DNA from: Branchiostoma floridae
Lineage: Eukaryota > Chordata > Leptocardii > Amphioxiformes > Branchiostomatidae
Reading direction: 5' to 3'
Assembly (NCBI RefSeq): GCF_000003815.2
Contig: NC_049988.1
Span: 5,162,299 to 5,226,298, forward strand
DNA length: 64,000 nt
The position numbers and the translations under genes were made by a program. The notes beneath the pieces are model-generated. The model was not told where the DNA came from. It saw only the letters and a list, made by a program, of their open reading frames with translations, and made no database searches. Shown piece after piece: positions 39,914 through 44,280 of this stretch (position 1 is its first letter; each line of letters opens with the position of its first letter).

Positions 39914-39980
<67 letters not shown>

Positions 39981-42900
39981 ATATCTGTATGTGTATGTGT
40001 ACCTGTGTGTACATGTAGCAAACGATTTCAATACATTAACCCTATTCAGACCTAGCATTTTTGGTATCAATCTGAGACGGGGATGGGACGGCTTTTGAGG
40101 CCAGTGTTTGAAACTCCTAAACCGCGTATTATATGACCACTAAATCTCACAAGAATGATGTAAACGCCAAAATGAGGATTGTAATAAATTTGACGTAAAA
40201 TGAATTCATTATGATGTCATCGAGGTGATTGTATTGGCTGGAACCATTATAAAGGGTATTCCCAGAAAACTGCAAGGTTTGCAACATAAATGTAACAGCA
40301 AATGGACATAACAGAATAATAGTGCCTATTATGACTTTTGTTGTCAATAGCAACATCAATGACATAAAGTAACGTCATACATATTTAAGATACCAGTTTG
40401 CGTCCGCCAATTTAGGTCTGCCAACTTGAATTTTCAAAAATACATTATTTTTAGCAAACAATCGCAGAAGACAATAGACTAAAAACGTTCATTTAAACGT
40501 TGTTTGGTGAAGAAATAACAGGTAGTTACTAATTTTAAGGGATAATAAGATGTACTTTATCTAATGAAATGATTCACTATGTTGAATGTTGGCCGATGAC
40601 GATTAGCATAATGTATGCATCTTTGATTATGAAAAATAAACTTAATTATATTAGATTTATTCATGTAATTGAAAGAACAGTAATGTAGCAAGAAAACCTG
40701 AAAACTATATTGAGTCAATTTTTGTCAATGACCGGGTGCCATGGCAACACGAAACAATGGAAAACTGTCCAAAATTGTTGACAACTACATTTCAGGAAAA
40801 GTCACAAAACTTGGTGGCTCTACGTCGTTCAGGCAATATGCGACATAAAAAGACGCCTCAAAAGACGCCCCCGCCCTCCCCCGTCTAAATAGCACAGCTA
40901 AACATTACGCTTGTTAACTTAATTGGTAATCTTGATCACTCCATCGTGGTACNNNNNNNNNNNNNNNNNNNNNNNNNNNNNNNNNNNNNNNNNNNNNNNN
41001 NNNNNNNNNNNNNNNNNNNNNNNNNNNNNNNNNNNNNNNNNNNNNNNNNNNNNNNNNNNNNNNNNNNNNNNNNNNNNNNNNNNNNNNNNNNNNNNNNNNN
41101 NNNNNNNNNNNNNNNNNNNNNNNNNNNNNNNNNNNNNNNNNNNNNNNNNNNNNNNNNNNNNNNNNNNNNNNNNNNNNNNNNNNNNNNNNNNNNNNNNNNN
41201 NNNNNNNNNNNNNNNNNNNNNNNNNNNNNNNNNNNNNNNNNNNNNNNNNNNNNNNNNNNNNNNNNNNNNNNNNNNNNNNNNNNNNNNNNNNNNNNNNNNN
41301 NNNNNNNNNNNNNNNNNNNNNNNNNNNNNNNNNNNNNNNNNNNNNNNNNNNNNNNNNNNNNNNNNNNNNNNNNNNNNNNNNNNNNNNNNNNNNNNNNNNN
41401 NNNNNNNNNNNNNNNNNNNNNNNNNNNNNNNNNNNNNNNNNNNNNNNNNNNNNNNNNNNNNNNNNNNNNNNNNNNNNNNNNNNNNNNNNNNNNNNNNNNN
41501 NNNNNNNNNNNNNNNNNNNNNNNNNNNNNNNNNNNNNNNNNNNNNNNNNNNNNNNNNNNNNNNNNNNNNNNNNNNNNNNNNNNNNNNNNNNNNNNNNNNN
41601 NNNNNNNNNNNNNNNNNNNNNNNNNNNNNNNNNNNNNNNNNNNNNNNNNNNNNNNNNNNNNNNNNNNNNNNNNNNNNNNNNNNNNNNNNNNNNNNNNNNN
41701 NNNNNNNNNNNNNNNNNNNNNNNNNNNNNNNNNNNNNNNNNNNNNNNNNNNNNACATTCACTGACAAAAAGAAAACACGTTTTCCTCTCTTACATCACAA
41801 AAACCACACATAATAGAAAAGGTTTTGTCTTTCACTGTCTTAAAAAAAAGAGTCAACCCAATAGCCCAGGATCTACTGTTATCTTCAAAGTACTAGCTTT
41901 AGTCTAGAGTAGACACTTGTGATATTGTTTTTACACTGTTTGAATCTCTTATTATGTTACCTCTAATTAGCCCACGGGCAAGAATTTGCAATAAACTTTA
42001 CACGAAACTGTAATGTAAAATGTACAATGTCTCACAGAACCCCCTTCCTTGTGTTGGCCTACTGTATACGATGGTAGCAAACCGAGACCACTTGACCTCA
42101 GAATGATGACAAACTCCACGCACAGCTGCGGAGTCGCGTAAAGGTAACGGGACTCGACTAACCCCTTCTCAAAAACATGCCTGCTCATACAGAGCATACA
42201 CAGAACCTCTAATGACATGTTTATCGCCTGAAGACTTCCCCAAAGCTTTCAAGGCTCTGCTCATAGGAGACAGCCACAGAGAGTTATTTTCGAAGCGGAG
42301 GTTGTATTTGACGTGTTTTAGGCGTTTTTGTGGTCAAAAAGCAACTGAAGTAGAACCCCTGCTTGAAGAATTTAGACAGCCTCAGATTCAGCATTCTAAC
42401 GGCCGATGAGTGACAACCAAAACATAGCAACACCACCGCTGTCAGTATCCTCATCGCTCTTGTTTGACATCCGCATGTTCGTGTCTGGTTTCCAGTCTAT
42501 TTATAGATTCAGAAGTAACCCAACCTATTGTAGGGACGGAGTATCTAGAGGAAAAGAGTCAGCTATTGAATTTAAGAGAACAAATAGCGCATATAATATC
42601 AAGTCCCCTCGCTATGGGCATGTAAGAGGCAGCACGATAGCCCATTCACGGCTTTCCACGGGCGCCTGGCGCCGAAATATCTTGAAAATCTCTCTTTCAC
42701 ATGAGCTGCGCTGCGCAGTTCTTACCTCTGCATGCAGGGCTCGAAATACCACCTGCATATGTAGGTTAGTGAAGGTAAGATTGAAGCTGTGCAGGTATTT
42801 CTGGTGTCTACCTGCACCTAACCTGCACTGGTCCATGTACTGGGTTTTATATATAAATGTCATATGATGTGTGTATGTATATGTGGATTGTTATTAGCTG

Positions 42901-44172
42901 CATTGACTGTTACCGCCTATAAAGGAAATGTAGCAAATGATTCCTGAACAACTTTAGTAAAATCCATCATTTTCTTAAATTCATAGTGGTGCAGGTAAAA
43001 TTTGTCTGGTGCAGGTAATTTTCAATGTTACCTGCACCAGTGCGGGTGCGCAGAAAAATGTATTTCGAGCCCTGGTCATGGGAGTCATATTTCATCTCTT
43101 ATGCATAATGTAGTCAGAAGATTGATATTCTTTTGGCATATCCGGAAAAGATAAGTTGATTTCTTACTCCCGCCATTTATCAAGCTTATAACACTTACGG
43201 GCTACTGCTAAATTAAATATGTCGTTAGTCCGTCGTAGCTGTCAAAAATCCATTGTATTCAGTTGTTAGAAAATAGTTTTTACTGTGTGGCTGTGCGTTG
43301 GTACTAGCATCCACTACACATCCAGCTAGTGGAAATGTTTACGAAGCGAAAACAACAACAACAACTACTATAACAACAACAACAACAACTACAACAGCAC
43401 CAATTAACACACCAGAAAAGAAAACAGCAGAATATGAGAAGTTGAAACGTATTTAAACTGACTATTCGTATACTGATTTACCCTTTTGTTATCCTAAGGC
43501 CTAAGATAAAATGCTATGTCCCCGGTCACACGACCGACCCCAGGAAAAACTGCCGACCCGAGCCTTTTGGTGTCGACCGCTAGCGCTAGCAAGGGACATA
43601 CATTTTACAATCTGACATTTGATGAAATTGTTTTCCAACATGTTCATCTCATGTTTGTTGTGATACAAAATTGTGCTTGTACAATTCATATGTACAATGT
43701 ATGCCTGTAACCTTAATATCATTAATTATTATCATCATTATTATCATTACAATATGATGTTGAAAACACCAGTGTCCTGTTGCATTTCATCACATTGTTT
43801 TACAATATTTGTTGGATCACTTCGACCGAAATCTAGAATAAATGAAAACCGACCCTATTTCTCCATTTCTGCACGCGGAAACAGTACATTTTCTCCTAGG
43901 CCTGATCAGCCGTTGCTTTCCAACCTATTAACCTAGATGTAGCCCAACACTAAAATAACGTTTACGTACAAACAGTTTAACTCCACTGGTGCTAAGTATA
44001 AACCTGCCGACCCTAAACAACACCGTATTACTTTAACTCTATAGGAGCTGATGAACTTTTGCGATAAGGAGACGAGCCCGTGCCCTTAGTTAGAGTACAG
44101 ATTGACACGTACCTGTATTGAGAGCACCGTAAAAACTAGAAGGGTCGCCAGAGCAAGCCGTCCTCCCGGCAT
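9108..44172 (-). CDS. PTHR: Parathyroid hormone receptor-like class B GPCR, 12 exons, C-tail missing
   Basis: Plasma-membrane receptor for a peptide hormone, expected to signal through Gs/cAMP as known for this family. Twelve exons join without a phase conflict: 44172-44113, 26311-26206, 25751-25635, 24948-24839, 24402-24308, 18495-18351, 16020-15867, 14583-14523, 13455-13389, 11924-11833, 10760-10622 and 9149-9108. Together they give 1188 nt, or 396 codons. Residues 1-20 are a signal peptide. About 21-131 are the hormone-binding domain with six cysteines and several N-glycosylation sequons. From about 132 the seven TM segments follow. PTH-receptor-like signatures include SVRATLQDT before CW in ECL2, [12 protein letters not shown] in ICL3 and [10 protein letters not shown] in TM6. 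Exon sizes of 61, 92 and 42 bp for TM4, TM5 and TM7 match the class B pattern. Family members are usually over 500 residues, so a tail exon is missing. Another class B subtype is possible but less likely. Confidence 0.88.
9150..10621. other. TM6-TM7 intron, no further feature
   Basis: Ordinary intron sequence. A small duplication (GATAATGTTTGCACGATACT and TATAATGTTTGCACAATACG near 10525 and 10556) is the only local structure noticed. The 10761-11832 intron likewise holds nothing recognised. Confidence 0.6.
10622..10760 (-). CDS. PTHR: Receptor exon 11: TM6 and ECL3
   Basis: The acceptor is AAAACTGCAG and the donor GTAAGA. The 139 nt enter in phase 2 and leave in phase 0. The product starts [20 protein letters not shown] and continues [20 protein letters not shown] before FMNSFQ. 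PLFGVHY in TM6 is a class B hallmark. MNSFQ leads directly into the TM7 exon. Confidence 0.95.
11833..11924 (-). CDS. PTHR: Receptor exon 10: TM5 and ICL3 (92 bp)
   Basis: The acceptor is CTTCTACAG and the donor GTAAGT. The 92 nt enter in phase 0 and leave in phase 2. The product is [20 protein letters not shown] followed by [11 protein letters not shown]. The basic third intracellular loop KLRQ-QQYK is the known G-protein contact of this family and is closest to PTH receptors. Confidence 0.94.
12130..12495. repeat. Diverged tandem repeat of roughly 240 bp in the TM5 intron
   Basis: TGCAGGAATGGACTCCAGTGCA near 12180 and TGCAAGAATGGACTCTTCCTGC near 12413 mark two copies. Both are followed by CCATGTxAAxTTGCA, then CCACTGAA near 12243 and 12478. 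Non-coding. Confidence 0.6.
12515..13060. repeat. Diverged tandem repeat of roughly 175 bp in the TM5 intron
   Basis: ACCAAATTTCAGGTCATT recurs near 12529, 12692 and 12855, with a weaker one near 13006. Each is followed by a CGAGGxTACAG phrase and, in the first copies, GCATTTTGTTGTA. The plus-strand frame through it follows the period and shows no known domain. Confidence 0.75.
13389..13455 (-). CDS. PTHR: Receptor exon 9: ECL2 and start of TM5
   Basis: The acceptor is ATATCCACAG and the donor GTGAGG. The 67 nt enter in phase 2 and leave in phase 0. The product is [20 protein letters not shown] plus VL. The CW pair is the conserved ECL2 cysteine and tryptophan. The WWIYRGPIL stretch corresponds to the W-I-x-x-P-I-L start of TM5 in class B receptors. 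Confidence 0.92.
13543..13642. other. Assembly gap (100 N)
   Basis: Placeholder-size gap inside a repeat in the TM4-ECL2 intron. Confidence 1.
13768..13810 (+). ncRNA. Hammerhead-ribozyme-like motif 1
   Basis: CTGATGA at 13768-13774, a hairpin GTGTC-TGATA-GACAC, then GAAA at 13797-13800 and CGTTGG. This is the order of the conserved hammerhead core boxes around stem II. I did not establish the third box (UH before the cleavage site) or stems I and III. Confidence 0.4.
14523..14583 (-). CDS. PTHR: Receptor exon 8: TM4 (61 bp)
   Basis: The acceptor is CTATTTCAG and the donor GTGGGT. The 61 nt enter in phase 1 and leave in phase 2. Joined to its neighbours it gives [20 protein letters not shown] before the ECL2 cysteine. 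SVRATL is shared with vertebrate PTH receptors. Its length is the usual one for this class B exon, and it is too short to stand out as an open frame. Confidence 0.92.
15210..15232 (+). ncRNA. Hammerhead-ribozyme-like motif 2
   Basis: CTGATGA at 15210-15216, a very short pairing segment CGGTCATC, then GAAACG at 15225-15230 and TCGG. It is preceded by ACACCTAGCGGCTGCAGTGC, similar to the sequence before motif 1. GATGAC also pairs with GTCATC, so stem II is ambiguous. Confidence 0.35.
15455..15866 (-). repeat. Degenerate ~40-bp array resembling the TM3 exon end and donor
   Basis: On the plus strand, variants of CATCCCAGTACCATGTACCA followed by CCGGAAGTA recur about ten times from 15455 up to the exon. 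Examples are near 15495 (CATCCTAGTACCATATACCA), 15565, 15600, 15645, 15760 and 15795. The intact version is the last part of receptor exon 7 (about 15867-15905) with its donor side. Units are much more diverged than the 72-bp array, so the array is older or decayed. Derivation from the exon is inferred. Confidence 0.7.
15867..16020 (-). CDS. PTHR: Receptor exon 7: TM3 and start of TM4
   Basis: The acceptor is TTCCACCGCAG and the donor GTACGT. The 154 nt enter in phase 0 and leave in phase 1. The product has [19 protein letters not shown], then [12 protein letters not shown], then [16 protein letters not shown]. It contains the TM3 cysteine that normally pairs with ECL2 and the conserved NYxWxLVEGLxLHSL core. 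The last 35 or so bases resemble the degenerate repeats that fill the downstream intron. Confidence 0.94.
16225..16758. mobile_element. Inverted-repeat element with ATGGATGACATC ends, copy 2
   Basis: Located in the TM2-TM3 intron. The left end is TAAGGCCACACTGACTTAAT then TTTATGGATGACATC. The right end is GAGGATGTCATCCATAAAGT then AGTGTGGCCTA. A further single end of this family is at about 55495-55540. Confidence 0.65.
18095..18240. repeat. GTATGT hexanucleotide microsatellite
   Basis: A near-perfect run of GTATGT with a few GTATGC units, in the TM2-TM3 intron about 110 bases from the TM2 exon donor. Confidence 0.95.
18351..18495 (-). CDS. PTHR: Receptor exon 6: TM2 and ECL1, edge repeated in the intron
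   Basis: The acceptor is TTAATCTCTTCACAG and the donor GTGAAT. The 145 nt enter in phase 2 and leave in phase 0. The product begins [19 protein letters not shown] and continues [13 protein letters not shown] into ECL1 ([16 protein letters not shown]). This is the conserved ICL1/TM2 block of class B receptors. The acceptor and about the first 57 bases of this exon are the apparent source of the 72-bp repeats that begin inside it and run upstream to 23.5 kb. Confidence 0.94.
18459..19520 (-). repeat. 72-bp minisatellite carrying the TM2 exon acceptor, proximal block
   Basis: About 15 tandem units of 72 bp begin inside receptor exon 6. On the minus strand each unit reads TTAATCTCTTCACAG, then a near copy of the exon start (GAAACTCCACTGTATCCGG...), then a diverged stretch ending GTCATCTC. 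Translated in the receptor frame, each unit gives [19 protein letters not shown] and then TAA. One unit near 19186 has a 4-bp insertion. The array is intronic except for its first unit, and spurious long frames on both strands come from the unit length being divisible by three. Confidence 0.95.
19990..20580. repeat. About 184-bp tandem repeat inside the foldback arm
   Basis: The phrase GGGTTCTTGTTTCGTTG recurs at about 20016, 20200 and 20385, with a partial fourth at about 20568. It is followed each time by GTGGGTCAATTTTCATGATT or a close variant. Units are diverged. The mirror copies lie in the right arm (about 21830-22415). Confidence 0.85.
22536..22720. other. Assembly gap (N)
   Basis: 185 undetermined bases in the right arm of the foldback element. 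The mirror position in the left arm is 19686-19870. Confidence 1.
22886..23520 (-). repeat. 72-bp minisatellite, distal block
   Basis: About eight to nine further units of the same 72-bp repeat lie on the far side of the foldback element. Variants are shared with the proximal block: the GGATCGATG insertion (near 23133 and 19188) and the TTTAAGGGTGACAG variant (near 23249 and 19083). The outermost unit, about 23460-23520, reads ACCTGTTCATGTCTTTCATC on the minus strand. That is closer to the exon (ACCTGTTCGTGTCCTTCATC) than to the other units. Confidence 0.93.
24080..24175 (+). repeat. Interspersed repeat shared with 50.6 kb
   Basis: GATGATATGCCGTGAAGAAA, ATGTCATCAGAAAAAAATCA and the end GACTCATAGTCTGCC are similar to 50637-50750 (ATGATGCCATCATGAAAAAT ... 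GACTCATACTTAAGTTTGCC). Confidence 0.5.
24308..24402 (-). CDS. PTHR: Receptor exon 5: TM1
   Basis: The acceptor is TCGCGCAG and the donor GTCAGC. The 95 nt enter in phase 0 and leave in phase 2. The product is [20 protein letters not shown] followed by [11 protein letters not shown], the first membrane helix with the class B YTVGYxxSL signature. Both neighbouring junctions agree in phase. Confidence 0.93.
24839..24948 (-). CDS. PTHR: Receptor exon 4: end of the hormone-binding domain
   Basis: The acceptor is CGTTCCAG and the donor GTAGGT. The 110 nt enter in phase 1 and leave in phase 0. It encodes [20 protein letters not shown] and then [17 protein letters not shown]. It holds the last two domain cysteines, the class B GxW motif (GNGSW) and two N-glycosylation sequons. 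Only 20 intron bases separate it from an inverted-repeat element, so that element probably supplies the upstream splicing signals. Confidence 0.92.
24969..25272. mobile_element. GTACGTGC inverted-repeat element, copy b, next to exon 4
   Basis: TTAAGGTAAGGGCACAACCC at the left and GGGTTGTGGCCTTAGCTTAA at the right form terminal inverted repeats. The interior shares CGTGGCGGACGTGGCCTCCC with other copies. It is intronic, and its left end is 20 bases from the exon 4 acceptor. Confidence 0.85.
25635..25751 (-). CDS. PTHR: Receptor exon 3: hormone-binding domain, CW and PCP motifs
   Basis: The acceptor is TTTCTCCAG and the donor GTAAGA. The 117 nt are in phase 1 at both ends. The product runs [20 protein letters not shown], then [18 protein letters not shown]. 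Three of the six conserved cysteines and the conserved CWP and PCP motifs of class B extracellular domains are here, plus an N-glycosylation sequon at the exon edge. Confidence 0.92.
25813..25990. repeat. CA microsatellite
   Basis: A CA run interrupted by ACATACATACAA and CAAACAAACAAA, located between exons 2 and 3, about 60 bases upstream of the exon 3 acceptor. Confidence 0.95.
26206..26311 (-). CDS. PTHR: Receptor exon 2: start of the extracellular domain
   Basis: The acceptor reads CTCCACAG and the donor GTAAGT. The 106 nt encode 35 residues from [13 protein letters not shown] to NETFLPN and end in phase 1. It contains the first cysteine of the hormone-binding domain (ETMKCLKKM) in an amphipathic helix, and an NET sequon. 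This matches the alpha-helical N-terminal part of PTH receptors. No counterpart of the extra PTH1R E2 exon was seen between this exon and the next. Confidence 0.88.
26312..28247. other. Start of intron 1, no gene seen
   Basis: No exon or known repeat recognised outside the gap. A minus-strand open frame at 26819-27142 shows no domain. The stretches 28791-30701, 33083-33889, 35235-35878, 41821-42734 and 43075-44112 of the same intron are similarly uninformative. Confidence 0.5.
27429..27528. other. Assembly gap (100 N)
   Basis: Placeholder-size gap in intron 1. Confidence 1.
28248..28572. mobile_element. GTACGTGC inverted-repeat element, copy c
   Basis: A full-length copy in intron 1 with TTAAAGCTAAGGGCACAACC at one end and GGATGTGGCCTTAGCTTAA at the other. 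The central part is in reverse orientation relative to copy b. No coding capacity. Confidence 0.85.
28613..28790. other. Assembly gap (N)
   Basis: 178 undetermined bases just after inverted-repeat copy c. Confidence 1.
30702..31530. repeat. TG/GA-rich minisatellite, unit about 65-80 bp
   Basis: About eleven units contain GAGAGAGCTAATGTGTCTGT, ATACAGGTGTGTGTGTGTAG and GAGTACGTGTGTGAGTGCTT. Unit length varies with the embedded TG and GA runs. It lies in intron 1. Confidence 0.9.
31540..31615 (-). repeat. Interspersed repeat, copy 1 (GCCGGTATAGCCG family)
   Basis: AGCTGGTGTGTTACGCCGAA, then CGGCGGTTATACCGGCTATA, then TAGATACAGA. It matches 57425-57520 in the opposite orientation. Probably a short interspersed or MITE-type fragment. 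Confidence 0.6.
31710..31872. mobile_element. GTACGTGC inverted-repeat element, copy d (partial)
   Basis: It shares ACCCTCCCTGCTTTTGCCAT and CGTGGCGGACGTGCCCTCC with the family, and ends GGGTTGTGCCCTTAGCTTTA. The left terminus is degraded. Confidence 0.7.
32063..32140. repeat. GA microsatellite
   Basis: A GA run with AAAG and GACA interruptions between inverted-repeat copies d and e. Confidence 0.95.
32331..32498. mobile_element. GTACGTGC inverted-repeat element, copy e (short)
   Basis: It runs from AGCTAAGGGCACAACGTGCA to GAGGGCTGTGTCCTTAGCTTAA, with the left inner part deleted relative to copy b. It lies 460 bases from copy d, with a GA tract between them. Confidence 0.75.
32697..33082. 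repeat. Compound CA/CG microsatellite
   Basis: Several CA blocks with ACGC and CGCGCG interruptions, and the phrase CTCACCTTxTACCTCAC repeated near 32763 and 32988. Confidence 0.95.
33890..34084. mobile_element. 195-bp inverted-repeat element, TACTGTA termini
   Basis: TACTGTAGATGCAGAAATG then TTCGCGG at the left, GCGAACTTAAATGCATTTAC then AGTA at the right. The interior contains repeated CGCGAACTTAAAACCACCGC phrases. Non-coding and intronic. Confidence 0.75.
34809..35226. mobile_element. hAT-like non-autonomous element with perfect 8-bp target duplication
   Basis: CTCGGGAC occurs at 34801-34808 and again at 35227-35234, directly flanking termini TAGGAGTGGGTACGG and CCGGTACCCACCCCTT. An 8-bp target duplication fits hAT transposition. 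The 418-bp interior is rich in CCGGACCTG-like phrases and encodes nothing recognisable. Confidence 0.85.
35879..36517. other. Assembly gap (N)
   Basis: 639 undetermined bases bordering duplication copy A. Confidence 1.
36518..38936. repeat. Tandem segmental duplication, copy A
   Basis: Nearly the same sequence as 39446-41820, at an offset of about 2.93 kb. It includes GGTCGCATCCTACA, the TG tract, CCGGGTGCCATGGCAACACG and ATTCACTGACAAAAAGAAAA near its right end. Gaps bound it on both sides. No coding exon of the receptor or another gene was recognised in it. Confidence 0.9.
36885..37075. repeat. TG microsatellite in duplication copy A
   Basis: TG runs with TATG and CGTG interruptions. The same tract recurs at 39812-40005 in copy B. 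Long open frames here are artefacts of the dinucleotide repeat. Confidence 0.95.
38937..39036. other. Assembly gap (100 N)
   Basis: Placeholder-size gap between duplication copies A and B. Confidence 1.
39812..40005. repeat. TG microsatellite in duplication copy B
   Basis: Duplicate of the tract at 36885-37075 with a nearly identical interruption pattern. Confidence 0.95.
40953..41753. other. Assembly gap (N)
   Basis: 801 undetermined bases inside duplication copy B. Confidence 1.
42735..43074. mobile_element. 340-bp CAGGGCTCGAAAT inverted-repeat element, copy 2
   Basis: The termini CAGGGCTCGAAATACC and ATTTCGAGCCCTG are perfect over the outer 12 to 13 bases. The interior GGTGTCTACCTGCACCTAAC is shared with copy 1. 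It is in intron 1, 1.0 kb from the signal-peptide exon. Confidence 0.8.
43349..43400. repeat. ACA trinucleotide microsatellite
   Basis: Runs of ACA with ACT interruptions in intron 1. Confidence 0.9.
44113..44172 (-). CDS. PTHR: Receptor exon 1: start codon and signal peptide
   Basis: Sixty nucleotides encode [20 protein letters not shown], a short basic start followed by a hydrophobic core typical of a signal peptide. The exon ends CAG before donor GTACGT, in phase 0, which matches the phase-0 start of the next exon. An in-frame TGA lies seven codons upstream of the ATG, and no other ATG occurs in the preceding 108 bases, which supports this start. The exon is 17.8 kb from the next one, so the link rests on phase, strand and content rather than on proximity. 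Confidence 0.72.
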
Positions 44173-44280
44173 GTTGTCGGAAGCCAGCACTGTTCAGGTC
44201 AGAATAGTCTGGTCCAACTTACTCCAGCAGTCACTGTGCGTCCACACCTACGTCCCGCTAAGTCTCTTGTTGTTTATGAC
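44173..44280 (-). promoter_or_regulatory. Candidate 5' UTR segment with a 3' splice site at 44281
   Basis: Reading the minus strand, CTTAAC (branch-point-like) is followed by the pyrimidine run TTCTCTTCT and then GGTGACAG. This is a plausible acceptor 108 nt upstream of the start codon. If it is used, at least one non-coding first exon and the promoter lie further upstream, above 44.3 kb. No TATA-like or initiator element was identified. Transcription could instead start nearby. Confidence 0.35.

Larger units (their letters stand above)
39446..41820. repeat. Tandem segmental duplication, copy B (801-N gap inside)
   Basis: Differs from copy A by scattered substitutions and small indels, for example GATTCACGGTATT in A against GATTGTATT in B. 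The gap 40953-41753 hides the part matching 38030-38878. The high similarity suggests either a recent duplication or two haplotypes assembled side by side. Confidence 0.9.

Noticed and set aside
40919-41813. Open frames of 200-300 residues made mainly of X
   Set aside because: They run through assembly gaps and contain no determined sequence. The same holds for those at 2.4, 4.8, 22.5 and 35.8 kb.
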